A stretch of DNA of 64,000 bases from Hymenoscyphus infarciens. Taxonomy: Eukaryota; Ascomycota; Leotiomycetes; Helotiales; Helotiaceae. Positions 10,872 to 23,300 of the stretch are shown here, one piece after another. A program made the translations under genes and the position numbers. The notes beneath the pieces were generated by a model. It saw only the letters and a list, made by a program, of their open reading frames with translations, searched no databases and was not told the DNA's origin. Position 1 is the first letter of the stretch, and each line of letters begins with the position of its first letter. The DNA lies in contig LLCB01000046.1 in the NCBI GenBank assembly GCA_001414345.1, positions 186,001-250,000 on the forward strand, read 5' to 3'.

Positions 10872-12955
10872 ATGAACGCTGCTAGTGATCTCGAAACCGT
10901 CGAGGTGGCCAAGGCCCACGTCACCAAAGAGACTGCCATCTCTCCCATCGAAACGGCAGAAAGCTTCTCGGAAGATGAGTTCGATCACCCCACCGATGAG
11001 GAATTGGCCACTCTCCGCAGAGTGTCTGGTCAAATTCCTTGGGCCGCATACACAATTGCCTTTATAGAGTTGTGCGAGCGATTTTCGTACTATGGAACTA
11101 CTGCAGTTTGTAAGCAACTCGGCGATACATGGCCTGAAAGATGCTAACAATTTCCAGTCGTCAATTTCATTCAGAGAGATATGCCAGAGGGTTCCAACAC
11201 TGGTGCTGGTTTCGATGGACAATCTGGAGCACTTGGTTTGGGTCAGCGTGCCTCCACGGGGTTAACGACTTTCAACGCTTTCTGGTCATACATTGTAAGG
11301 TTTCTCGTGATTTGTACCACATCAACTAACAATTCTTCAGATGCCATTAGCCGGTGCTTATGTTGCAGACACATACTGGGGCAGATTCAAGACAATTCAA
11401 GTGGCTTGCGGTATTGCTATTATCGGTCATATCATCCTTATCATTTCAGCAATTCCTCCCGTTATCGTCCATCCCAACAGTGCAATCGCCTGTTTCTCTA
11501 TTGGTATCATAATTATGGGAATGGGTGTTGGTGGTTTCAAAGCCAACATCTCGCCTCTTATTGCAGAGCAATGTAAGTGCCGTGAGACGGGCAGCTAAAC
11601 ATGACATGCTGACCTACATCCTCCAGGTACCGAGACCGTCATGCGTGTCAAAACTCTCAAAAGCGGAGAACGGGTTATTATGGATCCTGCTGTCACCATT
11701 TCTCGTGTATACTTGTACTTCTACTTGATGATCAACGTCGGTTCATTAGTTGGTTCCATCGCAATGGTGTACGCTGAGAAATATGTCGGTTTCTGGCTTT
11801 CTTTCTTACTACCAACCTTCATGCTTTGTAGGTTTTCGAACTGAATCCATGTTGATACAATGCTAACGAGCCGCAGGTCTTTGCCCAGCAATTGTGTTCC
11901 TTTGCAAGAGCAAATACATTTTGTACAAACACCAAGGATCGGTTATTGCGAAGGCATTCAAACTATGGTCGCATGCTTTTGGGCAGCACTGGTCATGGAA
12001 CCCAATTACTTTACGCAAAAACCTCAAGGCGCCAGGATTTTGGGAAGGCTCCAAGCCATCTCGCCTCGGTTCCAACAAGCCTGTCTGGATGACCTTCGAT
12101 GATGCCTGGGTAGACGAAGTTCGTCGTGGTCTCTTGGCCTGCAGGGTGTTCCTCTGGTATCCTCTATACTGGCTCGCCTATAACCAAATGACCAACAATC
12201 TTACCTCCCAAGCAGCGACTATGCGTCTCGCCGGAGTACCCAATGATATCGTCAACAATCTCAACCCTCTCTTCATTGTCGTCTTGATCCCAATTATGGA
12301 TCGTGTCGTCTACCCAGCCCTCCGGAAGTTCAAGATCAACCTCACTCCTATCAAGAAAATATCCATCGGTTTCTTCTTGGCCAGTATGGCCATGGTCAGC
12401 GCGACCGTCACCCAATACTACATCTACAAACTTCATCCCTGTGGAGATGGACCCAACGACTGCGACATCGAAGGAGCCGAAGCCCCAATCACCGTCTGGG
12501 TTCAAGTTGTTCCTTACGGCTTAGTAGGTGTCTCCGAGATTATGGCGTCCATCACCTCCCTCGAATACGCCTTTACCAAAGCCCCGGTCAACATGCGTTC
12601 CAGTATCCAAGCCTTCTCCCTCTTCATGAGCGCCATTTCCTCCGCTCTATCCCAAGCCTTGGTCGCCCTCGCAGAAGATCCATTGTTGGTTTGGAACTAC
12701 GGAGTCGTGGCTGTCATTGCTGCCATCGGTGGTATTCTCTTCTATGTCGATAACATGAAGATTGATAAGGAAGAGGATAGTCTCAACTTATTGCCCAAGG
12801 CTAAGTTTGATGGGGAGCATGTTCAGGCAATCAACCGTCCCAAGTCTCATGATCCTGAGAGGGCTGTTACTCCTGCGTATCAGGATACGCATGCTGAGAA
12901 GGAGGCTCACCCTTCTGGACTGGATCAGAGTGCTACTATTCCTGAGAAGTTGTAG
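10872..12955 (+). CDS. PTR2: PTR2-type proton/oligopeptide transporter (POT family)
   Basis: Plasma-membrane importer of di- and tripeptides driven by the proton gradient. Five exons, 10872-11109, 11158-11294, 11341-11572, 11627-11827 and 11877-12955, give 628 aa, the size of fungal PTR2. All donors are GTAAG or GTAGG types and all joins keep frame (for example GCA GTT T/TC GTC). A hydrophilic acidic N-terminus of about 55 residues precedes the POT signature IELCERFSYYG at about 65-75. ISPLIAEQ spans the third junction. Hydrophobic segments throughout fit twelve membrane helices, and the C-terminal 60 residues are hydrophilic. The start MNAASDLETVEV is the first Met of exon 1. Yeast PTR2 is nitrogen- and amino-acid-regulated; nothing in this promoter lets me say so here. 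Confidence 0.95.
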
Positions 12956-13378
12956 GTGTTTGAATATGTTAGACAGGATCACGATAATGGAATGTTGAAG
13001 AGTAATGAATGGAGGAAATTATGGCAGCTTTTAGTCAGGTAATCTCTGGCTTAATTCAAGAACCTTTCAAAGCTCAAACAAACATGCTTTATTGATTGCT
13101 GTCTGAAGTTTTGAATTCGCTCTTCCCTGGGGTTCTTCCCTGAAAAGCGTACATAAATTCCCTGGTAGTTCCAGGTTTTTCTTCCCATTGCCTGTATCAT
13201 TTGGTGTAACTCTAACAAGATGCATGATCTTTATGAGCAAAGGCATTATTCCATCGTGATACATCTTCCCGTTTGGTCAAAGAAAAGCAAGTACCCCATC
13301 CTATTGTTCCATAGCAACCTCCACAACTTTCTGCAAAACAAGACAACAAGAATCCTTTCAAAACATATTACTCCTCCC
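12956..13378. other. Convergent 3' regions
   Basis: Short spacer between the stop of the peptide transporter (plus strand) and the stop of the next gene (minus strand). It presumably holds both 3' UTRs. No other feature is seen. Confidence 0.6.
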
Positions 13379-14476
13379 TCAACCCTCAAGCTCATAGATC
13401 TTCTTGTCGTTTTTGCGCAAGAATTCGTCCCAACTAGACATTCTATCCATCTTCTTGTTCATTCTCAAGGCCGCACTGAAAGCAACAGTCTTCTCGTCCT
13501 TCTTCTGTTCAACTTTGACCCCCAAAGCTTGAGAGATCATGCGACGAGCAACGAAGTCAGTGGTGGCTGGTCTGTTAGAACCAGTATCTGTTTCCGTAGC
13601 TGGTCTGGTGGTACGGTTTCTTAGACCAGTGGGTTTCTTCATCTTTGTTGTTGGTGTTTGAGCAATATCCGTGTCGCTTCCCGTCTCTCTTCCATCCTTG
13701 TCGTTGATGTATCCAGGCGCAACTCCACCATCATTCTTTGCCTTTGGGTTTGTTGTGGGATAAAAGGGAACAGTAGGGCGGTATCCCAATCCAACAGACT
13801 TCTTCGTCTTCGTGATTTGTGGAGAATCAGCACTAGAATCAGTGACAACCTCTGTCTTCTTCAATTGACGCAAGTTGACCAAGTCCTTCATGAATTTCGG
13901 ATCCTCCTCAGAGGCCTTTCGCATTCCTTGGACGATACGAGTCGCAAGGTCGTCAACTACTGTATCTCCAGATCCCTTCTTGAATTTTGTACTTGACTTT
14001 CGCTTGAGCAATCCAGAAACCTCCTCCTTGACTCCCAATACGACTCTCTTGGCCAACTCATCGATGTCAACATCTTCGGGACTGGCGCGCTTGGTACCAG
14101 CAATGACCGTTGGTGTTTTGTAGAGGGGGTCAGAGGCTTTTCTCATTCCCGATACGATCTTCTGGGTAAGGTCCTGAACGAATCTGTCTTCAGCTCTACG
14201 TGACTGGAATCGATCCGCGATTGTAAAAGTTGCATTGGCTTCGGATTCGCTAGCAGTGGCTGAGGATGTATCGAGATTGATGGCGGAAGACGTATCAGAG
14301 GCTGGAGTAACGAGAATCTCGGGAGGTGGCAGAGTTCGAGTTTGGTTGGGGGTTTGGGGGAGGATCATGTTGGAAACGCCGTCTAGTTCGTGAACTGTAG
14401 GGAGTTCCAGGCCTTCTGACAGCGGAGAAACTTTGAGTTTGATTGCGCGCAACCGGTAATGGAGACCTGGTGCCAT
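13379..14476 (-). CDS. Hypothetical protein with three internal repeats
   Basis: Single-exon frame of 365 aa from MAPGLHYRLRAIKLK (14476). I do not recognise the family. The first 30 residues are basic and hydrophobic. The rest is hydrophilic, rich in Ser, Thr, Lys and Asp, and probably largely disordered. Three related blocks follow one another at roughly 100 base intervals: QDLTQKIVSGMRKAS (about 14180-14130), DELAKRVVLGVKEE (about 14065-14020) and DDLATRIVQGMRKAS (about 13960-13915). Each has the pattern acidic-Leu-x-x-[KR]-[IV]-V-x-G, which suggests an amphipathic helix used three times. Basic clusters such as KTKKS could be nuclear signals. There are no membrane segments and no signal peptide. 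The open frame extends upstream, but only with non-ATG starts. Confidence 0.75.
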   Translation of the reverse strand: MAPGLHYRLRAIKLKVSPLSEGLELPTVHELDGVSNMILPQTPNQTRTLPPPEILVTPASDTSSAINLDTSSATASESEANATFTIADRFQSRRAEDRFVQDLTQKIVSGMRKASDPLYKTPTVIAGTKRASPEDVDIDELAKRVVLGVKEEVSGLLKRKSSTKFKKGSGDTVVDDLATRIVQGMRKASEEDPKFMKDLVNLRQLKKTEVVTDSSADSPQITKTKKSVGLGYRPTVPFYPTTNPKAKNDGGVAPGYINDKDGRETGSDTDIAQTPTTKMKKPTGLRNRTTRPATETDTGSNRPATTDFVARRMISQALGVKVEQKKDEKTVAFSAALRMNKKMDRMSSWDEFLRKNDKKIYELEG

Positions 14477-15586
14477 GTTTGAATGTTGGACTATTTCGGT
14501 GGGGGGAGAGAGGTGAGGAAGAGTTGTCGCGTCGCGTTGAAAAGGTTGGAGGGGAAGAGAAAGGTTCTTGTTTTGATTTGTTCTCAATCGGCAGTAATCG
14601 GAGCCGATCGGGCAACTCAACTAGCTGGGCCGAGAAAGCGGCATGAGGTTTTCATTCACAACATGAAGCTTTTCACTCTGCTACCTCTGAATTTTGCCAA
14701 ATCATTTTCAGGACACTCATGAAACAAATGCATCACTTTATAGTTAATGAAAAGTGTCTTTTACACATAGCATGTCTTTGGAAGCATGCCTAGCCTTTAC
14801 TAGTGAATTTGATGCGCTCTTTTACATTTTTGTTTGCCTAATTGGGAAGTCGCGATGTTGGAGTGAATTTTCCCACGTGACATGCATTCTTTTCCCATAT
14901 ATTCTCAAAGATAAAGACATAATTTGACAACTTCGTCCTAAGTACATTCATTGAAAGATATTTTACTAATACTTTAAGGTAAGTAATTAAAAGTGGAAGA
15001 CTTACTGGAAACATAATTATAGATGGTAGAATAAGATAATGTCATTATTATAAGTACCTTTATTGAATAGCATTGTTCGTAAACTCTAGGTTAATCAAAT
15101 TAATACATAAGACTTACTGGAAATCCAAAAAGATATAATGATTTTCAATCCCAATTCTTCTTAGTAAACTTTTTCACTAAGCTTGATTTCCTAAACTATC
15201 TTGTACAAGAATTTAAATGAAGATTGTTAGGATGTTTCCCATCTGGGTTTGTGAGGTGCACGCACAGAATGCTCAATGCGGCGTGATGTTACACCCTCAG
15301 CTCTAATACCCTGTTTCACTGGGTATGTATCTCATCCCAAAAGTTGTTCTTAAAATGAATTTGTTTTTGATATCGATTTCAATTCTATCGGCCTCGACGG
15401 TTCCCTCCTCCAAAGGCTCGTGATATGTGACTTAGGAAGAGTCAAGACTCAAAGTTCTCCAAATCTGCAGACCAGGATACTTCGAGCAGGCGGACGGAAT
15501 CTCCTGCTCCTACGTTGTTAGAGGCCTGGCAAGGCGCTTTAGTGTTGGTGGATATATAGGGAATATATATCACTAATAAAACAAAC
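14477..15586. other. AT-rich spacer
   Basis: The first 250 bases are the promoter of the repeat protein gene. Beyond that the DNA is AT-rich with a short repeated phrase (CTTACTGGAAA at about 15001 and 15115) and no supported gene. Confidence 0.45.
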
Positions 15587-15722
15587 TATAATAAATGTGG
15601 AAATGTGCAATAAGCTTAACATTTAAAGAGCTATCTAGACTAGCTTCTTATAGCTAAAAGGTACGCTAGCTAAGCGAGTAGGTATGTAACCAGTATATAA
15701 GAGGCTATTTACTCTTATAATA
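15587..15722. repeat. Left LTR of the 1.7 kb element
   Basis: 136 bp, starting TATAATAAATG and ending CTTATAATA. It is the partner of 17140-17275 and contains the shared phrase AAGGTACGCTAGCTAAGCGA. Confidence 0.85.
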
Positions 15723-17139
15723 TCCCCCTCTAGACAATACTACCTTGTAACCTTTTATTTCCCTTTCATTTCTCGTCTATTTCTTGTCTATTTCTTAGAA
15801 AGTATCTTTAGAGGCGTCTCCCTTATATAATGTCCTATCCTCCTAAAAAAGTATCCTATAATAAGTAGAAAACCGAAGGCAAACTTAAGTCCTTTAAAAC
15901 ATCCTAATAACTAAAAGTAAACTTAAGTCCTTTAATAATATCTAAAGAGGCTATTAAGTCTTCTAAGAGATAACTAAGGGGTAGCTAATCCCTTAATAAA
16001 ACTAAGAACCTTATTCCTAATAAATCGTATTATATTATATTATTTATATTATATTCTAAGGTAAAGTTGTTTCTATCTTTTAAGAAAGAGAAGTATAACT
16101 AAAGGCTTTCTCTATTCCGTCTAGTTTACTTCTATTCTTCTCTTTATATCTTTTCTTATTTTCGTTATTATACTTCTTTATCCTATATACTCTTTTAATA
16201 TATCCCTTCTTTTAATAGTAGTTATATATCTTATTAATCTAGTACTTCTTACTTTCATAGCCTGACTTCTTATACTTCGCGTATTTTAAGAAACCAGGGT
16301 TTTAGTAGACTAAGAGAGCGCTACTTTTACTAGCGAAACTAGCTTCCTTTTTATATGCTATTTCGTCTTAAACTATTTATATTACTTTATCTATAGAAGT
16401 AATATTATTAATTTACTAAAGTTATATAATAGATTAGTAAGATTTGTAATTGCGAAGTCCTAAGGTAAGAACAAGGATTATATATATGTTAGGAGTAAGA
16501 ACGACGTTAAAAGAGTCTACTCGTTTAGTAAGAGTCTTAACTCCTTATAAGTACTCTTCTATATCTTTAGCATTATTACGGCAGTAGGTAAGAAGCTAAA
16601 TAAGGGCTCTTATAAAGCTGGTTTAGTTGTCTAGGGTAAGGATCTTCTTAATAAAGTAAAGAAGGAGCTATCCGTTGTTAAAATCTCTATCTTTAAGCTT
16701 ACGCTTAATATTAGTCGAGATATAAAGTATAATAAGGTCGGCTACTTTAATAAGTTACGCTTGTTTAGTCTTATATTTTATAAGCTTTTCCTTTCTAGGT
16801 TTAGTCTCCTTTTTATTATTAGAAGGTCGAGCTATAAGGTACTGTTCTATAATAATTTCCTATAGCTTATTTCAGCGAAGTAAGGCATAGATATTAATTA
16901 TCTATTCGTTAAAGTTCTCCTTTATAAGTAAGGGAATACTAGTACTAGGCTTAAGCTCTTTATTCAGGTCTATTATTATGGCGGATTAAGTGAATCGTTG
17001 TTTTCGTAAAGTAGGTAAATCAGTCACTTCCTTAAAAGTAGAGTAGGTTTATACTATTAAGCGAAGGAAGCTTAAAGCCTTAAGGTCTATAAGAGCGTAT
17101 AGCTCTAGTAGATGCGTAGAACCGAGTATATTACTACTA

Positions 17140-17275
17140 TATAATAAATGTAGAAATGTATAATAAGCTTAACATTCAAAGAGCTATCTAGACTAGCTTC
17201 TTATAGCCAAAAGGTACGCTAGCTAAGCGAGTAGGCATGTGACCAGCATACAAGAGGCTATTCACTCTTGTAATA
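17140..17275. repeat. Right LTR of the 1.7 kb element
   Basis: 136 bp copy of the left LTR. It keeps more C and G (for example CATGTGACCAGCATACAAG), so it is the less RIP-damaged copy. Confidence 0.85.
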
Positions 17276-17566
17276 CAAACTACTCCCCTGGATAGATTCT
17301 CAGCAACAAGAAGAATATCTATAGTACATAGGTAGTTCAGGGTGAGAACAAACCTCAATTCCTATGCGTTAAGGTAGTCGAGCAAAGTTAAGATTTCGAA
17401 TCTATGCGGTATTCAAGCATGTAGAAAAGACGGAACAATTTCAAAATTGTAGAGAGTCGAGGTGTGAGCTAGGCGATGTGTCTACCTACAAGGTAGGTTT
17501 GAATCAATGCGGCCACTTTAAAGGAACTGCGTGTATTAAATTGAGGTTGGTGCTACTATAAAACAA

Positions 17567-18335
17567 CGGTAATTGACTAATTTACCCTCTAATTAATTCA
17601 AAAGGACTATTTTGTCCTCTAATTAATTCAAAAGAACTAATTTACCCCTCTTACTAAAAGAGGGGTATTTGAGTTGGAAAAGAGGGTTATTCTAGTCAGT
17701 AATTATTCACTATTTTCCGTATATATTTACACCTAAATTTCAGTGAATAAAAGCTCGTATATTAAGATAGTAGGACTTAATTGCTCAACTATTATACTAG
17801 CTATTACTTCTCTATCTTCTATCTTATATACTAGCACCCTAGTTTATCGAGAGGAAGCGCCTCTAATCGTCGATTTAAGCAATAAAAGCTCTAAGCGAAA
17901 GAGTAACGACTTTTAGGCTTAACTAATAGTAAAGGGATTATGAAGTAGCTTACGAAGTAGGAAGTAGATTGTCGGTATATTTAAGAGTTAGTTACACGTG
18001 CTCTCGCTTAAGAACTATTTAGGTAGGCATTGTAGCTAGCTTTACACGGTATATATAAAGGATGATATAACTCTTTTTATATTGCTTTTATAACTACAGG
18101 TTAAACTAACATAGATAGTATAAAAGTAAGTAAATTTAGCATATTCATTGATTTTTTTGGTATATTAATATGACGAAACTAATGAATGATAGAAATATTC
18201 AGCTAACTGGAATATCCCTCTTTTCTGACCTAAATACCCCTCTTTTAGTAAGAGGGGTAAATTAGTCCTTTTGAATTAATTAGAGGGCAAAACAGTCCTT
18301 TTGAATTAATTAGGGGGTAAATTAGTCAATTACCG
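17567..18335. mobile_element. Mutator-like non-autonomous element with long inverted repeats
   Basis: Terminal inverted repeats of about 130 bp (17567-17699 and 18204-18335) match at about 90 percent; both begin CGGTAATTGACTAATTTACC. The flanks are ATAAAACAA on the left (17558-17566) and ATAAAACCA on the right (18336-18344), a 9 bp duplication with one mismatch. Long TIRs with a 9 bp duplication are the Mutator/MULE pattern. Each TIR contains a twice-repeated CTAATTAATTCAAAAG phrase and a small hairpin (ACCCCTCTT...AAGAGGGGT). The roughly 500 bp core shows no transposase. Confidence 0.85.
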
Positions 18336-20742
18336 ATAAAACCATGACAAACAATCCTCACAACGTTCCACTCCTGGGTAAACCAGGGTTGGCACTTTTC
18401 CCTTTTAAATTTGTTGGAGATAGAGGAGCTCTGTAACTAGACCCCCATCCTCTTATATTGTTGGATTTCAATGCGCACATAGCTACCGTCTCGAATTCCA
18501 AACACCAGGCCATACTTCCTTACTTTCGTGAATAGTTGTGTCTAAGAGACTTAAAGTTTGCCTTACGTAAAAAGGCACCAATTTATAAACTTCAAGGTCA
18601 AGAGCTTTTTGATTGAAGAAAAAACCTGCGTAGTGGCCTAAAGTCTGATTTCTGGGAAATGTTACACTGGGTTCTTTTTGAAGTTTTGGTAAGTCTGGGC
18701 TCGGTTTCTGTCCAGACCGTTCGCTCCTTCCTTCATCACATCTCAGGTCTCAATGAGACCACAACGCCTAACCCCTTAATCGTCGCAGTTCGCTCCTTCC
18801 CCTGCTCTAGATCACAACTGCCTAAAAAGGGTATTCTGCCGCCTGTCACTCGCATCGCAGCATCGCAATGAATTGCGAACCCGGAAAACGGGGGTCAACT
18901 GGACTTTGCTCAAACGCCCCCCTGACCTTAATAAGTGTAAAGCCACTTGCTCGCCAATTGCCCGCAAGAGGTAGAAGATCAATTAACATGGCCATGATTA
19001 GTACGACTTCCTAAATGTTTCATGGGCGAACGACTAAACGTGAATCGCAAACTTTTGCTCTGCTTACCTAGTGGGAGACAGGATGGAAGACGGCTGAGTC
19101 TATGCTATCGCACACTCATTTTTTTTTTTCCAGGGGAGCAAGTCCCCTCTTCCCCTGGGCTTCACTTGCCATGGACCCTTTCTTTCGTTCTTTATTGCGC
19201 ATACCCACGGACTCTTCCTCACTCCAGCATCCTTAGGTCTCATCGCACTATCAAGTCACCTCTCCCTGTGTTATTGAATGCCCAAGTTACGAGCAAAAGA
19301 GAACTAAATGAAGAAAACAATAAGGCGAACAATTATGAGTTCACTTCATATCTATATGCTAGCCTCCCCAGCAAATTTCGGTGAATAATTGAAAAGCAAC
19401 CAGTTTTCCAAGTCCATACCATACGCCTTTCGCCTCGCTTCTCATCTCCATATTTTTTTATAGAAAACGTCGAAATAGAGTAAGGAGCAAGGGTACGTGT
19501 TGCAGTAGTAAGGTTGTCACAATAGGATGCAGTGCGAGAGTGAGCCTCTTTTTACTTGTTACGATTTCTGTTTGGCGATTTATTTATTTCTGGCTTCGGC
19601 TAGATTCAGACGCCATTAATGGTCAATTTGGGGGCAAATGTTTCATGAAAAGTGACCTGGGTTTGTGAAAGTGAATTGCGGCGGTATCAGGAGATTTTAG
19701 TGAGTGATAGCCTCAATTTCGCGACTCTGTTGCATGGTTTACTTGACTTGACACCAAGTAAATGAAAATGACTGAAATTTACAGGTCTGCTTAAATCTGT
19801 TTTAAGTTCTCCAAAGAGTTGGAAACACGCGAGGTGCAACCTATGTTGAGCACCTATATAATCAATCAGCTTTAATAATATCAAGTAAGGAGACCGAGCG
19901 AATACATCGTCCATCGTCAAGGACAAGAATAGGTTTTACGGTCCATACTTCGGGCCATTTTGCTACCCAGATAGCAGTGTAGAATAGTGAGAGAGAGAGC
20001 GAGAGAGTAAAAAGGCGAGAGAATATATAGTCATAAAAAGTGACAATTTACGCGATTTCCGTTTTACGTTTCCGACTTTTGGTACATTTGAGATGCCAAA
20101 TTTCTACGTTACAGCTCTAAGTCTAAGAGGCTTCGCATATTCTTTCATTACAATTAGTTTGGGATGATTTGCTTAGGGTTTCTATAACCATGCTGTTAAT
20201 GTCTTTTCAACTCTTTTGTTGTTGCCAGATACTAAGTTGTACGAGAAGTAAGAGGCAGTCCGAAGGGCTCAGACTTGAGATTTCTCAATACCCTTTGCAT
20301 TGAAAATCAAAGAGCTTGGGGTCACGTACAAATAACAATTTCTGCAGTATTGAAACTTCTCTTCAGCTCTCACCTCATTTCACTCAAGCAATACATTACA
20401 TATGTATAAAGGTCTTTCAATTTTTTATCAAAAACTAAACAAGAAAAAAGTAATCTGTGGTATCATCCAAATAAAAACATCCAAAGTCGACTCCCCATGA
20501 AAAAAGGTGCCACAAAAAAAGGTATGGGCAATGACATGAAATATCATCAAAACAAAAAACAAAGAAACAACTCCCCAAGTTCTCAAGCTGCTAGAAATTG
20601 CCTAATGCATGAATCAAAACGAAAGGAAAAAAATACTGCCAGAGTATGTACTTATGCCCCCGCTCCCATATACCACAACGGGTCCTCGTTCACCGAAAAG
20701 ACAAAAAGAACAACTTTTTTTTATTAAAAACAACCCAGAACG
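18336..20742. other. Gene-free spacer, 2.4 kb
   Basis: Several short frames are present but none looks like a protein. A GA-rich simple repeat (GAGAGAGAGAGCGAGAGAG) lies near 19988-20008. The last few hundred bases are the 3' region of the minus-strand gene that ends at 20743. Confidence 0.45.
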
Positions 20743-23300
20743 CTAATTCGAAGTAACGCCCACGCGCTCTACAATGACCCTTTCGCTTTTCCGGTGCTGT
20801 AGATCTTTCGCTTCTTGGACGGCTTCCTTGATTCGGTTGGACGAGGTTCCATTTCTTTGAATAGTTAACCCGACTTTGATCTCTCCCATCTCCTTTCCCC
20901 TTCTTCGTTCAGAAATACTGTTGCCGAACTGCACGAGAGTTCCGGGGTGGACATTTGATGAGGCGGTAGTATGTCCATCCCATGTCTTGACGCCCTCGTT
21001 ATCTTTCGGTCCAGGTACAATGACGAGAGTTGGTGTGGTTGGTTTGACACCATTTACTAATCGTTCTTTGTGTCCCGGAATGGGACTTGCAGTTTTATCC
21101 ATCTCTCTTCCTTCACGGTCTCTTTCCTCTGAAACGGCTGCGGCCACGACACCAAGAGGACTCTTGTGGGAGGCGAGTCCTACTGGGCTAGCAGAGTATC
21201 CTTTGTTGAGACTCTGGTTCGAGGCGGTCTTCTTCATGTTGATGGGGACGAGGAGTTGGCGCTGTTGGCGAGATACCGAGATCTGGCGAGCAATAGAAAC
21301 ATCTGCTGCGGCCTTGAGTCTACCTTCATTATCATCCTTTGTGGATGTGCTCGCGGATGAATCGGAAGGTTGGTGTTGAGATTGAGGTGCGGATGTTGGA
21401 ATGCGGTTTCGTGGTTGAGCTGATGCAATAGGTGCTGCTTCTGGAGATTGATGCTTCAAAACAAATGGCACAGACACGGAGGTTCCCATTGTTGAAACAC
21501 TAAGAGCCGAAGCGGAGGAGGAGGCAGTATAGGAGTGGTCAGACCCGGAATTTGATGATGCGGTTGTTGGCGGTTTTGCCGCCTGTTCGGATCGATTAAT
21601 AATCTCCCAAGTTGGTTCAACAAGCTTGGGCGCTGGGTCGTGGGTGGCGGTAATTGGATCTGGCGAGTGAGTTTCGATATCCGCACTTTCAGGTGAACTG
21701 AGAGTTAGGTGAGATTCGTCCGGCGACCAACTTCGCTCAACAGCCTTTTGCTTCAACATGGCCGCCGAACGAGCAGCCGCAACTGACCCCTTTTGGACTT
21801 TTCGCTCCACAGCTGGCATAGTTGGACTGTCATGATCTAGACTGGAACGAGCCTTCTGGGTGCCAGCAGGTAAGGAAACGAGCTTGGCGTGTGCACTATT
21901 ATCTGGACCGGGAGCGAATGAAGGACGAGCAGGAGAAAGGGCTGCGGGTGAAGTATTCGAACGTTGGAGTGAACCCGAAGGCCTGTGTCGAGATCTGGTA
22001 GGGGATAATTCTCTGTGGCTTGTTCTTGAAGGCGTATTGGGAAATAGGGAGAATCCAGGACTTTTGGCGAATCCCGGTGAGGTTGCTCTTCGTCCTTGCA
22101 ATCGTCTTTCACTTTCTAGTATTTCGCGCTCCTAAAAATCATACATTAAAACCAACCCCGATGATAAAACCAATATTGGGGACTAACCTTGGTAGCGAGA
22201 GCTGCATTCGCCGTCTTGAGTTTGTCAAGAGTCGCTTGTCGCCTTGCAAGTAAAGTCGATGAGTTATTGGGGGTCTTTTGGAGAACACTTCCAAACATTA
22301 CACTATACCGTTCCATTTGTATAGATGGGATATCGACATCGAGTAACTGACCACCGGCTTTGTTGTTCCCCAGTGGGCCTCCATCCAGCGTAATCTCAGG
22401 GGTGGGCATTGAAGGCTTTGGAACTGAGGGTGCTGTATTTGCTCTCTTCATTGCATTCTTGTTCTTTCGTGTAGAGAAACTTCGTCCGCGACCCCTCATC
22501 TTTGGCTCTTCCTCCTCTGCAGGTGGTTCACCAAGATTATCAGGACCTGCTCCCCTTGCTGTGATTTTGACCTCTACTGAAGCCGCAGGTTGAGGGGAAC
22601 CCAATGGCTGAACCTGATAAAATGGTTGCTGGGCTTCCGGTTGCTTCTTTCCGCCGAACAATCCCCCAAAGACCTTCCATCTACTCCCCTTTGCCTTCGC
22701 CGGAGCAGCAGTGCTGGCCACAGATTCGCTCATAATGTCGGGCGACCTGGTTCTTGACATGTCGTGCTGAGATATTGGAGGCCAGTCCGGAGGTTGCTGT
22801 GAAGGACTGCCCAAAGCCATACCGATCTCAGTAGGCGGCACAGCCATTGTTGCAGAATTAGAATTTGCGTCCATCGAATCAGGCGTGAGTGGTTGACTCG
22901 GGCTCGGGCGAGGGGAGGTTGCTAATGACGACTTTCGAGGCGGCAAAGTTAATTCTTTTGGGGATTGAGTCGGTGTGGGAAGGGATCCTGGGAGAGGGAA
23001 GTCATAAAAGGTTGTCCCTGTTCCGTGAGCCTTGAGGGGATCAAAGTACAGCTGGAGGTCGTCTTTAGTTTCCCTTTTACTAGCATTCCTCCGAATTGGT
23101 TGAGAAGAAGAAGGTCCGGCTGAGGTTCTTGGTCTCTCTGGAAGTGTCTCTCGTCCACGCTGATTGAACTCAAACTTTTGGGACTTTTTGGGGGTGGTCA
23201 TCAGTGGTGCATTATCTGTGACACGCACCGGAAACTCGTTGTCTCGGCCTCTCACCCCACTACCTAATCGAGGTCGAGAGGAATTCATTCTAGAAAGCAT
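20743..23300 (-). CDS. Large, mostly disordered fungal protein of unknown function
   Basis: Two exons, 23300-22188 and 22131-20743, joined over a 56 nt intron (GTTAGT donor, TTTTTAG acceptor), give 833 aa. The sequence is rich in Ser, Pro, Arg and Gln, typical of an intrinsically disordered scaffold or regulator. One ordered stretch spans the splice junction: MERYSVMFGSVLQKTP followed by a Lys/Glu-rich helix (LDKLKTANAALATKEREILE), likely a short coiled coil. A conserved-looking motif KGSRWKVFGGLFGGKK lies near residue 210. Many SP, TP and RS(x)S sites suggest phosphorylation. There are no membrane segments and no catalytic domain. I know no named family. The first Met, MLSRMNSS, was taken; Met5 is an alternative. 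Confidence 0.8.

Larger units (their letters stand above)
15587..17275. mobile_element. Non-autonomous LTR retrotransposon, 1689 bp
   Basis: Two direct repeats of 136 bp (15587-15722 and 17140-17275) flank 1417 bp of AT-rich DNA. The sequence directly outside is CAAAC on both sides (15582-15586 and 17276-17280), an exact 5 bp target-site duplication as expected of LTR-element integration. The repeats differ by transitions of the RIP type. The original LTR ends were probably TG...CA, now TA...TA. The interior is far too short for gag-pol and is full of stops; I could not place a domain in it. It is best described as a short, non-autonomous LTR element. Confidence 0.85.
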
